Assembly: GCF_006716445.1 (NCBI RefSeq)
Contig: NZ_VFPA01000001.1
Location: 2,046,001-2,110,000, forward strand
Direction of reading: 5' to 3'
Source of the DNA: Pseudonocardia kunmingensis
GTDB lineage: Bacteria; Actinomycetota; Actinomycetes; Mycobacteriales; Pseudonocardiaceae
Length of the DNA: 64,000 nt
Shown: piece by piece, positions 34,578 through 42,302 of the stretch
Position numbering within the stretch: the stretch's first letter is position 1
How the letters are laid out: each line of letters starts with the position of its first letter
The notes under the pieces: generated by a model
Databases searched by the model: none
The model's input: the letters and a program-made list of their open reading frames with translations, nothing else
Told to the model about the DNA's origin: nothing
Program-made: the position numbers and the translations under genes

Positions 34578-36824
34578 ATGCGCACCGAGCACGTCGAGTC
34601 GGACCTCACGGTGATCGGTGGTGGTCTCGCAGGATGCTGCGCGGCGATCGCCGCCGCCCGCCAGGGGGCGCGGGTCGCCCTCGTGCAGAACCGGCCGGTG
34701 CTCGGCGGTAACTCCTCGAGCGAGATCCGCGTCTGGGTGTGCGGCGCCACCGCGCACGGCGCACAGCGCTACGCCCGCGAGACCGGGATCATGGGCGAGC
34801 TGTTCGTCGAGAACCAGTTCACCAACCCCGACGGCAACCCCTACTACTGGGACCTGGTGCTGCTGGAGGCCGTGCGCGCGGAGCCGAACCTGCGGCTGTT
34901 CCTCAACACCGACGTGCGCGAGGTCGAGGCCGACGGCCCCCCGGAGGCGCGCGTGATCCGGTCGGTGACCGGTTGGATGATGGGCTCGGAGCGGATCCTC
35001 GAGTTCACGAGCCCCGCGTTCGTGGACTGCAGCGGCGACGGGCTCGTGGGCCACCTCGCGGGCGCGGAGTACCGCACCGGGCGCGAGGCCCGCGCCGAGT
35101 TCGACGAGCCGTGGGCGCCCGAGGTGCCCGACGAGGTCATGCTCGGCAGCACGATCCTGTTCTACTCCACCGACGCCGGGCACCCCGTGCCGTTCGTGCC
35201 GCCGTCGTTCGCGAAGGACATCGGCGCGACCTCCATCGTCGACCGGCGGGTGATCCGCGCCGACGCCAAGGGCTGCGCCTTCTGGTGGATCGAGTGGGGC
35301 GGCGAGCGCGACGTCGTACACGACAACGAGGAGATCCGCGACGAGCTGCAGGCCGCGGTCTACGGGATCTGGGACCACATCAAGAACTCCGGGGAGTTCG
35401 ACGCCGACAACCTGACCCTGGAGTGGATCGGGTCGGTGCCGGGCAAGCGGGAGTACCGGCGGTTCGTCGGCGACCACGTCCTCACCCAGCACGACGTGCT
35501 CGGGCAGACCGAGTTCCCCGACCGCGTCGCGTTCGGCGGCTGGTCGATCGACCTGCACCCGCCCGGGGGCATGTACGCCACCGAGCCCGGCTCGCGGCAC
35601 TGGCACCCCGACGGCGTCTACCACATCCCCCTGCGCTGCCTGTACTCCCGCAACGTCACCAACATGTGGATGGCCGGACGCACGATCTCCGCGTCGCACG
35701 TCGCGTTCGGCACCACCCGCGTGATGGCGACGTGCGCGGTCGGCGGCGAGGCCGCGGGCACGGCGGCGGCGTTGGCCGTCCGGCACGCGATGACACCGCG
35801 GGAGCTGGCCACCGGACACGTGGACCTCGTGCACCGGGCCCTCACCCGCGCCGACGGGCCGCTGCTCGGGGTGCCCGCCGACGACCCCGCCGACCTCGCC
35901 CTCACCGCCCGTGCCCGGTCGTCGTCGCAGCTGCGGATGCTCGCGGTCGAGGACTCGGACGGCACCGAGCCGCTCGAGGACGCGCTCGGGCTCGTGCTAC
36001 CGGTGGACCCTGCGCTCGGCACGCTGGAACTGCTGGTCGACGCCTCGCGCGCCACGCAGCTCGTGGCCGAGGTCCACGCGACGAGCAAGCCGCAGAACTA
36101 CCTGCCTGCCGAGCTGGTCGAGACCGTCACCACCGACGTCGGTGCCGGGGAGAAGCAGTGGGTGCCCCTGGACGTCGGTTGGCGACCCGACGCGCCGTGC
36201 AACGCGTTCGTCGTGCTGCGCGCCGACCCGGCGCTCGCCGTGCACCGCAGCGCCACCGCGGAGCCGGGCACCCTGTTCTTCCGGCACCGCGACCCCGCAC
36301 CCGACGAGCGTTGGACCGAGCAGTGGCGGGCGTGGAAGCGGATCCTGCAGCGGCAGAGCCTGTGCTTCCGGCTCGCGGAGCCGACGTCCGCGTTCGCCGC
36401 CGACCGGGTCGTCGGCGGTCACGCGCGCCCCTACGGCGGGCCGCAGACCTGGGTCTCGGAGCCGCTCGAGCACGACCCTGCTCCGTGGGTGGAGCTGCAC
36501 TGGGACGAGCCGGTGACCGTGGCCGAGGTGGCCATCGTGCTCGACGACGACGTCGAGGAGGACCTCATCAACCTCCACCACCACCACACCCCGTTCCGGG
36601 TGCTACCCACGCTCGTGCGCGACTACGAAGTGCAGCTCGACGACGGCGACGGCCGGCGCACGGCCGTCCGCGTGACCGGCAACCGGCGCCGGCACCGCGT
36701 GCACCCGCTCGACCGGCCGACGACCGTGCGCGCCCTGCGCGTCGTGGCGACCGCGACGAACGGCGCCCCACGCGCCCACGTCATCTCGGTACGCGCGTTC
36801 GCCCCGCGCGAGTCCCCCCTCTGA
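34578..36824 (+). CDS. FAD-dependent oxidoreductase with C-terminal beta domain
   Basis: 748 residues. The N-terminal Rossmann fold starts TVIGGGLAGCCAAIAAARQGARVALV and has NRPVLGGNSSSE, the PF12831-type FAD_oxidored signature; WMAGRTISASHVAFGTTRVMATCAVGGEAAG near 370 is the second FAD-contacting region. About residues 450-740 form a beta-rich region with discoidin-like strands near the end. In this family members oxidise sugars or cyclitols but few are studied. It has AGGAGAGG before ATG 34578. Its last codons and stop (RESPL, TGA) lie in a copy of the 22-bp repeat, so the C-terminus may have been set by that element. Substrate unknown, perhaps the sugar imported by the preceding ABC system. 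Confidence 0.85.
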   Translation: MRTEHVESDLTVIGGGLAGCCAAIAAARQGARVALVQNRPVLGGNSSSEIRVWVCGATAHGAQRYARETGIMGELFVENQFTNPDGNPYYWDLVLLEAVRAEPNLRLFLNTDVREVEADGPPEARVIRSVTGWMMGSERILEFTSPAFVDCSGDGLVGHLAGAEYRTGREARAEFDEPWAPEVPDEVMLGSTILFYSTDAGHPVPFVPPSFAKDIGATSIVDRRVIRADAKGCAFWWIEWGGERDVVHDNEEIRDELQAAVYGIWDHIKNSGEFDADNLTLEWIGSVPGKREYRRFVGDHVLTQHDVLGQTEFPDRVAFGGWSIDLHPPGGMYATEPGSRHWHPDGVYHIPLRCLYSRNVTNMWMAGRTISASHVAFGTTRVMATCAVGGEAAGTAAALAVRHAMTPRELATGHVDLVHRALTRADGPLLGVPADDPADLALTARARSSSQLRMLAVEDSDGTEPLEDALGLVLPVDPALGTLELLVDASRATQLVAEVHATSKPQNYLPAELVETVTTDVGAGEKQWVPLDVGWRPDAPCNAFVVLRADPALAVHRSATAEPGTLFFRHRDPAPDERWTEQWRAWKRILQRQSLCFRLAEPTSAFAADRVVGGHARPYGGPQTWVSEPLEHDPAPWVELHWDEPVTVAEVAIVLDDDVEEDLINLHHHHTPFRVLPTLVRDYEVQLDDGDGRRTAVRVTGNRRRHRVHPLDRPTTVRALRVVATATNGAPRAHVISVRAFAPRESPL

Positions 36825-36913
36825 ACCGGGCGAGTCTCCCGTCCTGACAGCGCGAGTCCCCCGTCCCGACCGGGCGAGTCTCCCGTCCCGGCCGGGCGGG
36901 TCTCGCGTCCGAG
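36804..36913 (+). repeat. 22-bp tandem repeat array, locus 1 (five units)
   Basis: Units of 22 bp start at 36804, 36826, 36848, 36870 and 36892; each has the core GCGAGTC followed by CCCG. The first unit encodes the end of the FAD oxidoreductase, including its stop. The same unit occurs at 39958-40016 and 42101-42300. Sequence conservation is about 80 percent between units by eye. Confidence 0.9.
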
Positions 36914-36987
36914 CAGGCGATCGCCGCGGTGGGATGCGAGGCCCGCGTCCGCCGCGGCGCGTCGGCGCCTCCGCGGTCCGGGCGTCG

Positions 36988-38391
36988 TCAGTCCAGGTCG
37001 CCGTGGCGCATCAGCTGCCGCCCGGCCTCGGTGATCGAGCCCGACAACGAGGGGTAGACGGAGAACGTGTGGGCGAGGTCCGCGACCGTCAGCCCGTTCT
37101 GCACGGCGAGGGCGATCGGCAGGATCAGCTCGCTCGCGACCGGCGCCACCACGACGCCGCCGACCACGACACCGGTGGCCGGACGGCAGAACAGCTTCAC
37201 GAAGCCCCGCCGCAGTCCCTGCATCTTCGCCCGGGGGTTCGTCGAGAGCGGGAGCATGATGGTGCGCGCCGGCACCTCACCGGCGTCGATCGCGCGCTGG
37301 CTGATACCGACGGTCGCGATCTCGGGCCGGGTGAACACGGCCGCGGCCACCGTCTTCAGCTTGATCGGCGCGACCCCCTCGCCCAGGGCGTGCCACATCG
37401 CGATCCGGCCCTGCATGGCGGCGACGGAGGCGAGCATCAGCACCCCGGTGCAGTCGCCCGCCGCGTAGACACCGGGGACGGAGGTGCGCGAGACGCGGTC
37501 GACCGGGATGAACCCACCGCGCCCGGTCTCGACGCCGATCTTCTCGAGCCCGAGGTCGGCCGTGTTGGGCACGGAGCCGACCGTCATGAGCGCGTGGGAG
37601 CCGGTGACCGTGCGCCCGTCGGAGAGCGTGACGACCACCCCGTCACCGTCGCGCTTGACGGAGTCGGCGCGGGACTGGGAGAGGATCTCGACGCCACGGT
37701 CGGTGAAGACGTCCTGCAGGACGGCGGCGGCGTCGGCGTCCTCGCCGGGCAGGACGCGGTCCCGGCTCGACACGAGGGTCACACGCGCTCCCAGCTCGCA
37801 GTACGCGGAGACGAACTCCGCGCCCGTGACACCCGACCCGACCACGACCAGGTGCTCGGGGAGCTCCTCGAGGTCGTAGAGCTGGCGCCACGTGAGGACG
37901 CGCTCGCCGTCCGGTTCGGCGTCCGGGAGCACGCGGGGCGTGGCGCCGGTCGCGATCAGCACGACGTCGGCGGGCAGCTCCTCGCGTCCGCCGTCGGGGG
38001 TGCGGGCCACGACGAGGTGAGGGGCGCGAGCGGCGGGTTCGTCGGTGAACTCGGCCGTGCCGCGCACGATCCGCACACCTTCGCGCTCCACGCGCGCCCG
38101 CACGTCGGCCGACTGCGCGAGGGCGAGGCCCTTCACGCGCGAGTGCACCGTGGGCAGGTCGACGCCGATCGCGTGCGGATCGGCGGTGACACCGAGGTCG
38201 GGCGCCTGGTGCATGTCGAAGCGGATGCCCGCGGAGGAGATGAAGGTCTTCGACGGCACGCAGTCGTCGAGGACACAGGCACCACCCATGCCGTCCCGCT
38301 CGACGACGGTGACGTCACTGCCGTGCTGGGCCGCCACCAGGGCGGCCTCGTAGCCCGCCGGTCCGCCACCCATGATCACGATCCGCGTCAC
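36988..38391 (-). CDS. lpdA: NAD(P)H-quinone dehydrogenase, LpdA type
   Basis: 467 residues of the pyridine-nucleotide disulfide oxidoreductase fold: FAD motif GGGPAGYEAA, redox pair GGACVLDDCVPSK (CxxxxC kept), NAD site VVGSGVTGAEF, and a second FAD motif GVYAAGDCTG. The C-terminal catalytic His-Glu pair of true lipoamide dehydrogenases is replaced (FSVYPSLSG), as in LpdA-like quinone reductases, so dithiol turnover is unlikely and quinone reduction is more probable. The start GTG 38391 has AAGGGGG ten bases upstream. Divergent from the gamma-glutamylcyclotransferase gene, as in mycobacteria (Rv3303c/Rv3304). Confidence 0.9.
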   Translation of the reverse strand: MTRIVIMGGGPAGYEAALVAAQHGSDVTVVERDGMGGACVLDDCVPSKTFISSAGIRFDMHQAPDLGVTADPHAIGVDLPTVHSRVKGLALAQSADVRARVEREGVRIVRGTAEFTDEPAARAPHLVVARTPDGGREELPADVVLIATGATPRVLPDAEPDGERVLTWRQLYDLEELPEHLVVVGSGVTGAEFVSAYCELGARVTLVSSRDRVLPGEDADAAAVLQDVFTDRGVEILSQSRADSVKRDGDGVVVTLSDGRTVTGSHALMTVGSVPNTADLGLEKIGVETGRGGFIPVDRVSRTSVPGVYAAGDCTGVLMLASVAAMQGRIAMWHALGEGVAPIKLKTVAAAVFTRPEIATVGISQRAIDAGEVPARTIMLPLSTNPRAKMQGLRRGFVKLFCRPATGVVVGGVVVAPVASELILPIALAVQNGLTVADLAHTFSVYPSLSGSITEAGRQLMRHGDLD

Positions 38392-38453
38392 CGGGCTACG
38401 CCCCCTTCGTGTCCGATCTGTTCCCCGAGCACGGTACGCGGGACGCCTCGCTC

Positions 38454-38459
38454 TACTCT
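38454..38459 (+). promoter_or_regulatory. Probable -10 element for the gamma-glutamylcyclotransferase gene
   Basis: TACTCT is followed by six bases and then the GTG at 38466; a leaderless start is likely because no ribosome site is present. Confidence 0.5.
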
Positions 38460-38465
38460 GTTCCG

Positions 38466-38915
38466 GTGCCGCTCTACGCCGCCTACGGGTCGAACATGGA
38501 TCCCGCCCAGATGAAGGAGCGCGCTCCGCACTCGCCGATGGCGGGTACCGGGTGGCTGATGGGCTGGCGTCTGACCTTCGGCGGCGAGGACTACGGCTGG
38601 GAGGGCGCGCTCTCCACGGTGGTCGAGGAGCCGGGCTCGCAGGTGTTCGTCGTGCTCTACGACGTGTCCGAGCTCGACGCCCCGCAGCTCGACCGCTGGG
38701 AGGGCGGGGAGCTCGGCCTGCACAAGAAGCTGCGCCTGCGGGTGCACACCCTCGACGGTGACGTGCTCGCGTGGATCTACGTGCTCGACGCCTACGAGGG
38801 CGGCGAACCCAGCGCCCGCTACCTCGGTGTGATCGCGGACGCGGCGGAGCAGGCAGGGGCCCCCGACGACTATGTCGCCGCGCTGCGGAGCCGTCCGAGC
38901 CGCAAGTCGCTCTGA
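38466..38915 (+). CDS. Gamma-glutamylcyclotransferase-like protein
   Basis: 149 residues. The N-terminal YAAYGSNMD is the substrate-binding loop of the GGCT fold, followed by a GWRLTFGGEDYGWEG strand region; a conserved acid (Glu in VVEEPG or nearby) is the probable proton donor. These enzymes release 5-oxoproline from gamma-glutamyl peptides or act on related amines. It starts with GTG after a TACTCT box, so leaderless; an earlier GTG at 38409 would need a longer N-terminus. Mycobacterial Rv3304 occupies the same place next to lpdA. Confidence 0.88.
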   Translation: MPLYAAYGSNMDPAQMKERAPHSPMAGTGWLMGWRLTFGGEDYGWEGALSTVVEEPGSQVFVVLYDVSELDAPQLDRWEGGELGLHKKLRLRVHTLDGDVLAWIYVLDAYEGGEPSARYLGVIADAAEQAGAPDDYVAALRSRPSRKSL

Positions 38916-38933
38916 ACCGGTTCCTCCAGCCCG

Positions 38934-39830
38934 TCACCAGGTGTACCCGCGTGCACGGAACGCGGACCGCAGGGCGGCGAGGACGCGGCTGAACGCCCGC
39001 AGGTCCTCCAAGGTGGCGACCACGACGATCCATCCACGTCGTTCGAGGTCCGCTCGCCTCGCTCGATCGTGTTCTTCCTGCCCCGCATGGGCCGCAACGC
39101 CGTCGTACTCGAGCATGATCCGCAGTTGTGGCCACGCGAGGTCGAGGCGGTAGATCTCCTTCCCGGCGGCGTCGGTGACGGGCCAGTTCACCTCCGGAAC
39201 CGGGAACCCGTTCTCGACGATCTTCAGCCGGATCCAGCTCTCCGCAGGCGAATCGACCCGTTCCGATGCCAGGTCGAGCAGGCTCGCCGCGCGCACGGTG
39301 CCCCGCGGATCCAGCCGCCGCTCGAGCCGCGCGGCGACCTGCCTGCGGAACAGCTCGTGCGAAGCGCGCGCGGCCCCGAGCGCCTGGTCGGCCACGGCGA
39401 GCGCGTCCTGGGGGCGCAGGAGGCAGAGGAGATCGGCGATCACCCGGTCGAGCGGCAGCACCCGCACCCCCTCGAGCTCGAGGACGTCCTCCGCGAACTG
39501 CGACCCGTGGTGGACGACGAGGCCGTTTCTGCTGCGGGTGCGGTACCCGTACGGCAGGAGGATGTGGGTGTCCGGCGAGTCCGCGGCGGGGCAGCCGTGC
39601 AGGGCGGCGGCGGTGGCACCGGTGATGGCGGAGTGCGGACCCGCGGACAGGGTGGCGGCTGCCGCTCGCGTCCAGGGGTCGAGCATCCGGCCGGGCTCGA
39701 CGAGCACACCCCGCCACAGCGGGCGCAGTTCCTTGTTGGCGACGGCGTGCGCGACCCGGTGCCGGCCGAAGACCGCGACGAGGTGGGAACGCAGGTGCGC
39801 GCCGTGCAGACCTGGGACCGGGAGTGCCAT
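38934..39830 (-). CDS. AbiEi/DUF559 protein (copy 1)
   Basis: 298 residues. The N-terminal region has an AbiEi-like winged-helix look (VAHAVANKELRPLWRGVLVEPG), and the C-terminal 100 residues form a DUF559/Vsr-like nuclease core: YRLDLAWPQLRIMLEYDG, then DRARRADLERRGWIVVVAT. The conserved Asp and Glu are present, so nuclease activity is possible. AbiEi-type proteins are antitoxins of type IV systems, but no AbiEii partner is near. Convergent with the GGCT gene and upstream of two DnaA-box-like direct repeats and a 22-bp repeat block. Similar to the protein at 61859. Confidence 0.72.
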   Translation of the reverse strand: MALPVPGLHGAHLRSHLVAVFGRHRVAHAVANKELRPLWRGVLVEPGRMLDPWTRAAAATLSAGPHSAITGATAAALHGCPAADSPDTHILLPYGYRTRSRNGLVVHHGSQFAEDVLELEGVRVLPLDRVIADLLCLLRPQDALAVADQALGAARASHELFRRQVAARLERRLDPRGTVRAASLLDLASERVDSPAESWIRLKIVENGFPVPEVNWPVTDAAGKEIYRLDLAWPQLRIMLEYDGVAAHAGQEEHDRARRADLERRGWIVVVATLEDLRAFSRVLAALRSAFRARGYTW

Positions 39831-40264
39831 GTGGACGACGCTGCCGGACGAGGGAGCGGTGTGGGCAGGACGTCTCGATCCTGTGGACAACTGCGAGACG
39901 ATGTGGACAACTGGCCGCGCTCGCCCTGTCAGCACGCGACATTCGCCCGGACGAGACGGGAGACTCGCCCTGGCAGTTCGGGAGACTCGCCCCTGCCGGA
40001 CAGGGCGAGTCTCGTCTGCGCCGGCGACAGGCGGTTGACGGTGGACCACACACCGTCTTAACGTCATCGCGCCAGGTGAATCCACAGCGACCCCGCACCG
40101 TGCTGCACAAGTGCATAGCGGAAAGCAGTGACGACCCGTGTGTCCACATGTCCACGGGGCCCGGTGATCCCGCCACGCGTAACACCGCGCCGCGGATCCG
40201 TTCGCCACGCCGGCCCAGCCGCGCCGCGAACACGCCACCGTCCACCGGCGACCCAGGATCCGTC
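39831..40264. other. 434-bp region with DnaA-box-like repeats, between copy 1 and the exonuclease-like gene
   Basis: TGTGGACAACTG occurs twice in direct orientation at 39882 and 39902, 20 bp apart; TTGTCCACG lies at 40287 just inside the next gene and GTGTCCACA near 40139. All are close to the actinobacterial DnaA box TTGTCCACA. The 22-bp repeat block at 39958-40016 is in the middle. No gene is seen. Confidence 0.5.
39958..40016. repeat. 22-bp repeat block, locus 3, forming a hairpin
   Basis: Two units in one orientation (GGGAGACTCG at 39958 and 39980) and one inverted unit (40001-40014) give a stem, GAGACTCGCCC against GGGCGAGTCTC, with a short loop. Confidence 0.8.
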
Positions 40265-40756
40265 ATGCCCCCAGATGTCCCTCAAGTTGTCCACGTCACC
40301 AGCCACATCCACACCGACGGGCCGATCCCCGGCCCCCACTCCCTGCTCACCCTCGTCTCCGCGGCCCACCCGGCCGGCGGTGGACGACCGACCTCCATGT
40401 TCACCGTCAACGTCCGCGAGCTGCCCGGCGCCACCCTGCACCCGGTCGCCCTCCAGTCCTGGAGGCGACGGGCGGAGGACTGGCTCTCCACCCGCCGGGC
40501 CAGCCGTCCACCCGCCCTCGCGATGAACGCCTACGTCCGGTGGCTCGAGCGGCTGCCCGGGCGGCCGGTGTTCGTGGCCGACACCGCCGATCCGGACTAC
40601 CTGTTCCTGTACTGGTACCTGCAGCGCTTCACCGGGGACTGGCCGTTCCCCAGCACCCTCGGCGACGCCGCGCTGCACGACCGGATGGCCTGCACGACCC
40701 TCTGCCCGCTCTCCGGGTGCCGGACGCCGAACGCGTCGCTGGCCCGCACGAGCTGA
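40265..40756 (+). CDS. Exonuclease-like protein that lacks catalytic acids
   Basis: 163 residues from ATG 40265. The sequence follows DEDD-type 3'-5' exonuclease-like proteins of actinobacteria: HTDGPIPGPHSLLTLVSA, ELPGATLHPVALQSWR, and VFVADTADPDYLFLYWYLQRF. In the first motif, the expected D-x-E before DGP is replaced by H-x-H, so the metal site is changed, and the last part ends early. The gene may be a pseudoenzyme or a decaying copy. It contains a DnaA-like box at its start and follows the repeat block. Confidence 0.6.
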   Translation: MPPDVPQVVHVTSHIHTDGPIPGPHSLLTLVSAAHPAGGGRPTSMFTVNVRELPGATLHPVALQSWRRRAEDWLSTRRASRPPALAMNAYVRWLERLPGRPVFVADTADPDYLFLYWYLQRFTGDWPFPSTLGDAALHDRMACTTLCPLSGCRTPNASLARTS

Positions 40757-40769
40757 CGAGGTCGCCCCA

Positions 40770-40810
40770 ACCGGTGGCCGGTGCTGCCCGCGGCAGCACC
40801 GGCCACCGGT
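40770..40810. terminator. Perfect 19-bp hairpin
   Basis: ACCGGTGGCCGGTGCTGCC and its complement flank a three-base CGC loop, 14 bp after the exonuclease-like stop. Its stability exceeds most terminators in this window. Confidence 0.85.
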
Positions 40811-40891
40811 ACGTCCGGCACCGTTCACACCTGCACACGTTCTTCGGTGAACCGGGCCCACGGCGCGGGCGCCGCGCCTACCGTCCCGTCC

Positions 40892-41674
40892 GTGACCGAA
40901 CCCGTGCCCGTCCTCGACACCCGCAGGCACGCGCTCACCGCGGTCGAGTTCGACGTGTTGTGGGAGTGGCTGGGCCTCGGTCCCACCCCGGTCGTGCTGC
41001 AGATCCCCTCGCCCGGACGCAGCCACGCCGAGCGGCGCAGCGTGCAGGCCGACGCCTGGCGCGGGATGCGCGAACGCGGGCTCGCCGGATCCGACGGGCC
41101 CGCGGCCGAGCTCGTCCGCCTCCTGCACCTGCTCGCCCGGCCCACCGAGCAGATGGAGCTGCGCGCGGTGTGGGAGCAGGAGGTCCGCGTGCTGGGGGCC
41201 GCCCGCGCGGGCGTCGCCGCGCTCGGGCACCGGGCCGGCAGCACGGTCACGATCTCGGCGTGCGGTTCGCTCCCGTCCGCGGTCGTTGCCGCGTTCCCGC
41301 CGGCCGTCCGCGGGCCGGGCCGGGCCTGCACGGCGCCCACCGCCGTGCTCACCGGCGTCCCCGTGGCCGACGCCCGCCCGGCGCTGCTGCGGCGCGGGAT
41401 CCCGGCGGCCGAGGTGAGCCTGCTCGTCCGCATGCTCACCGGCGTCGACCGCCGCGCTCAGGTCGTGGCGCTCGCCGCCGACCGCTGGGGAGTGCTGCGT
41501 CGCGCGGGCGGCGTCCTCGGCGTGCTGGACGGCCCCCGCGGCCGCTACCTGCTCACCCGCAGCACCGGCGACGACGGCACCGAGTGGGCGACGGTCGCCC
41601 CCGCCGACGCCCGCGAGCTCCGGCACCGGGTCACGCAGCTGCTGGCCACCGCGAACGCGGCCGCCGCCGGCTGA
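40892..41674 (+). CDS. EspG-family ESX secretion-associated protein
   Basis: 260 residues. The opening LTAVEFDVLWEWLGLGPTPVVLQIPSPG, then RSHAERRSVQADAWRGM, and the fold of the rest are typical of EspG. EspG proteins bind PE/PPE-like partners in the cytoplasm and bring them to the type VII secretion system. No PPE, EsxA/B or ESX core gene is near, so this is a detached EspG. GTG 40892 lies seven bases after TACCGT, a possible -10 box with leaderless start. It follows a strong terminator hairpin and converges with a small membrane protein. Confidence 0.85.
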   Translation: MTEPVPVLDTRRHALTAVEFDVLWEWLGLGPTPVVLQIPSPGRSHAERRSVQADAWRGMRERGLAGSDGPAAELVRLLHLLARPTEQMELRAVWEQEVRVLGAARAGVAALGHRAGSTVTISACGSLPSAVVAAFPPAVRGPGRACTAPTAVLTGVPVADARPALLRRGIPAAEVSLLVRMLTGVDRRAQVVALAADRWGVLRRAGGVLGVLDGPRGRYLLTRSTGDDGTEWATVAPADARELRHRVTQLLATANAAAAG

Positions 41675-41678
41675 CCGG

Positions 41679-42038
41679 CTACCGGTCCACGCGGGCGGTC
41701 AGCCCGCGACCGACCACGGCACCGGCCACGCCTGCGAGCACCGTCAGCCCGGCGAGCAGGATCGCCACCCACCCGAGGCCGGCGGCGAGCAGGCCGACCG
41801 CCGCCGACGTCGCACCGACCGCCAGGCCGGTGCGCGCCACCGCGGCCCCGGTCCGGTCCCGGGAGACGTAGCGGGCGGCCGCCGCCGTCAGCAGGATCGC
41901 GAGCAGCCCGCCCAGCGGAGCGAGCACGGCGGTGGGCGGGAGGACGAAGTACGCGACGTCGTCCGCGAACTGCGCGCCGAGCCCGGCGAGCAGGACGGCG
42001 CCCGTGGGAACGCGGGAGGTGGCAGGCAGGGTGGTCAT
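41679..42038 (-). CDS. Small membrane protein
   Basis: 119 residues with four probable membrane helices: LLAGLGAQFADDVAYFVL, VLAPLGGLLAILLTAAAA, VGATSAAVGLLAAGLGWVAILL and AGLTVLAGVAGAVVG. No conserved functional motif. The ATG at 42038 has GGAGG only one base upstream, unusually close; ATG 42074 is an alternative. Its promoter side lies next to the 22-bp repeat array locus 2. Unknown function. Confidence 0.6.
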   Translation of the reverse strand: MTTLPATSRVPTGAVLLAGLGAQFADDVAYFVLPPTAVLAPLGGLLAILLTAAAARYVSRDRTGAAVARTGLAVGATSAAVGLLAAGLGWVAILLAGLTVLAGVAGAVVGRGLTARVDR

Positions 42039-42100
42039 GCCTCCGATCGTCCGCGCGGGCAGACCGCCGGCCATCAGGGTTCCCCCCGACCCACCCCCGA

Positions 42101-42300
42101 TCCGCGAGTCCCCCGAACCGACAGCGCGAGTCCCCCGAACCGACAGGGCGAGTCCCTCGAACCGGTCCGGATGGGAGCCCCGCCCCGTCGGAACGGGAGA
42201 CTCACCCCGTCCGGACGGGAGACTCGCCCTGTCCGAAACGGGAGACTCACCCTGCCCGGACGGGAGACTCGCCCCGTCCGAACGGGAGACTCGCGGGGTG
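42101..42300. repeat. 22-bp repeat array, locus 2, with converging orientation
   Basis: Three units in forward orientation (GAGTC cores at 42106, 42128 and 42150) are followed by six inverted units (GGGAG cores at 42173, 42195, 42217, 42240, 42262 and 42284). The period is 22 bp, once 23. The two blocks point at each other near 42161-42171. Confidence 0.9.
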
Positions 42301-42302
42301 GG

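Noticed and set aside
39882-40295. Chromosome origin because of DnaA-like boxes
   Set aside because: No dnaA, dnaN or AT-rich unwinding region is present; only two boxes are exact.
42101-42300. The 22-bp tandem array as a CRISPR
   Set aside because: Units are contiguous with no variable spacers and no cas genes are near.
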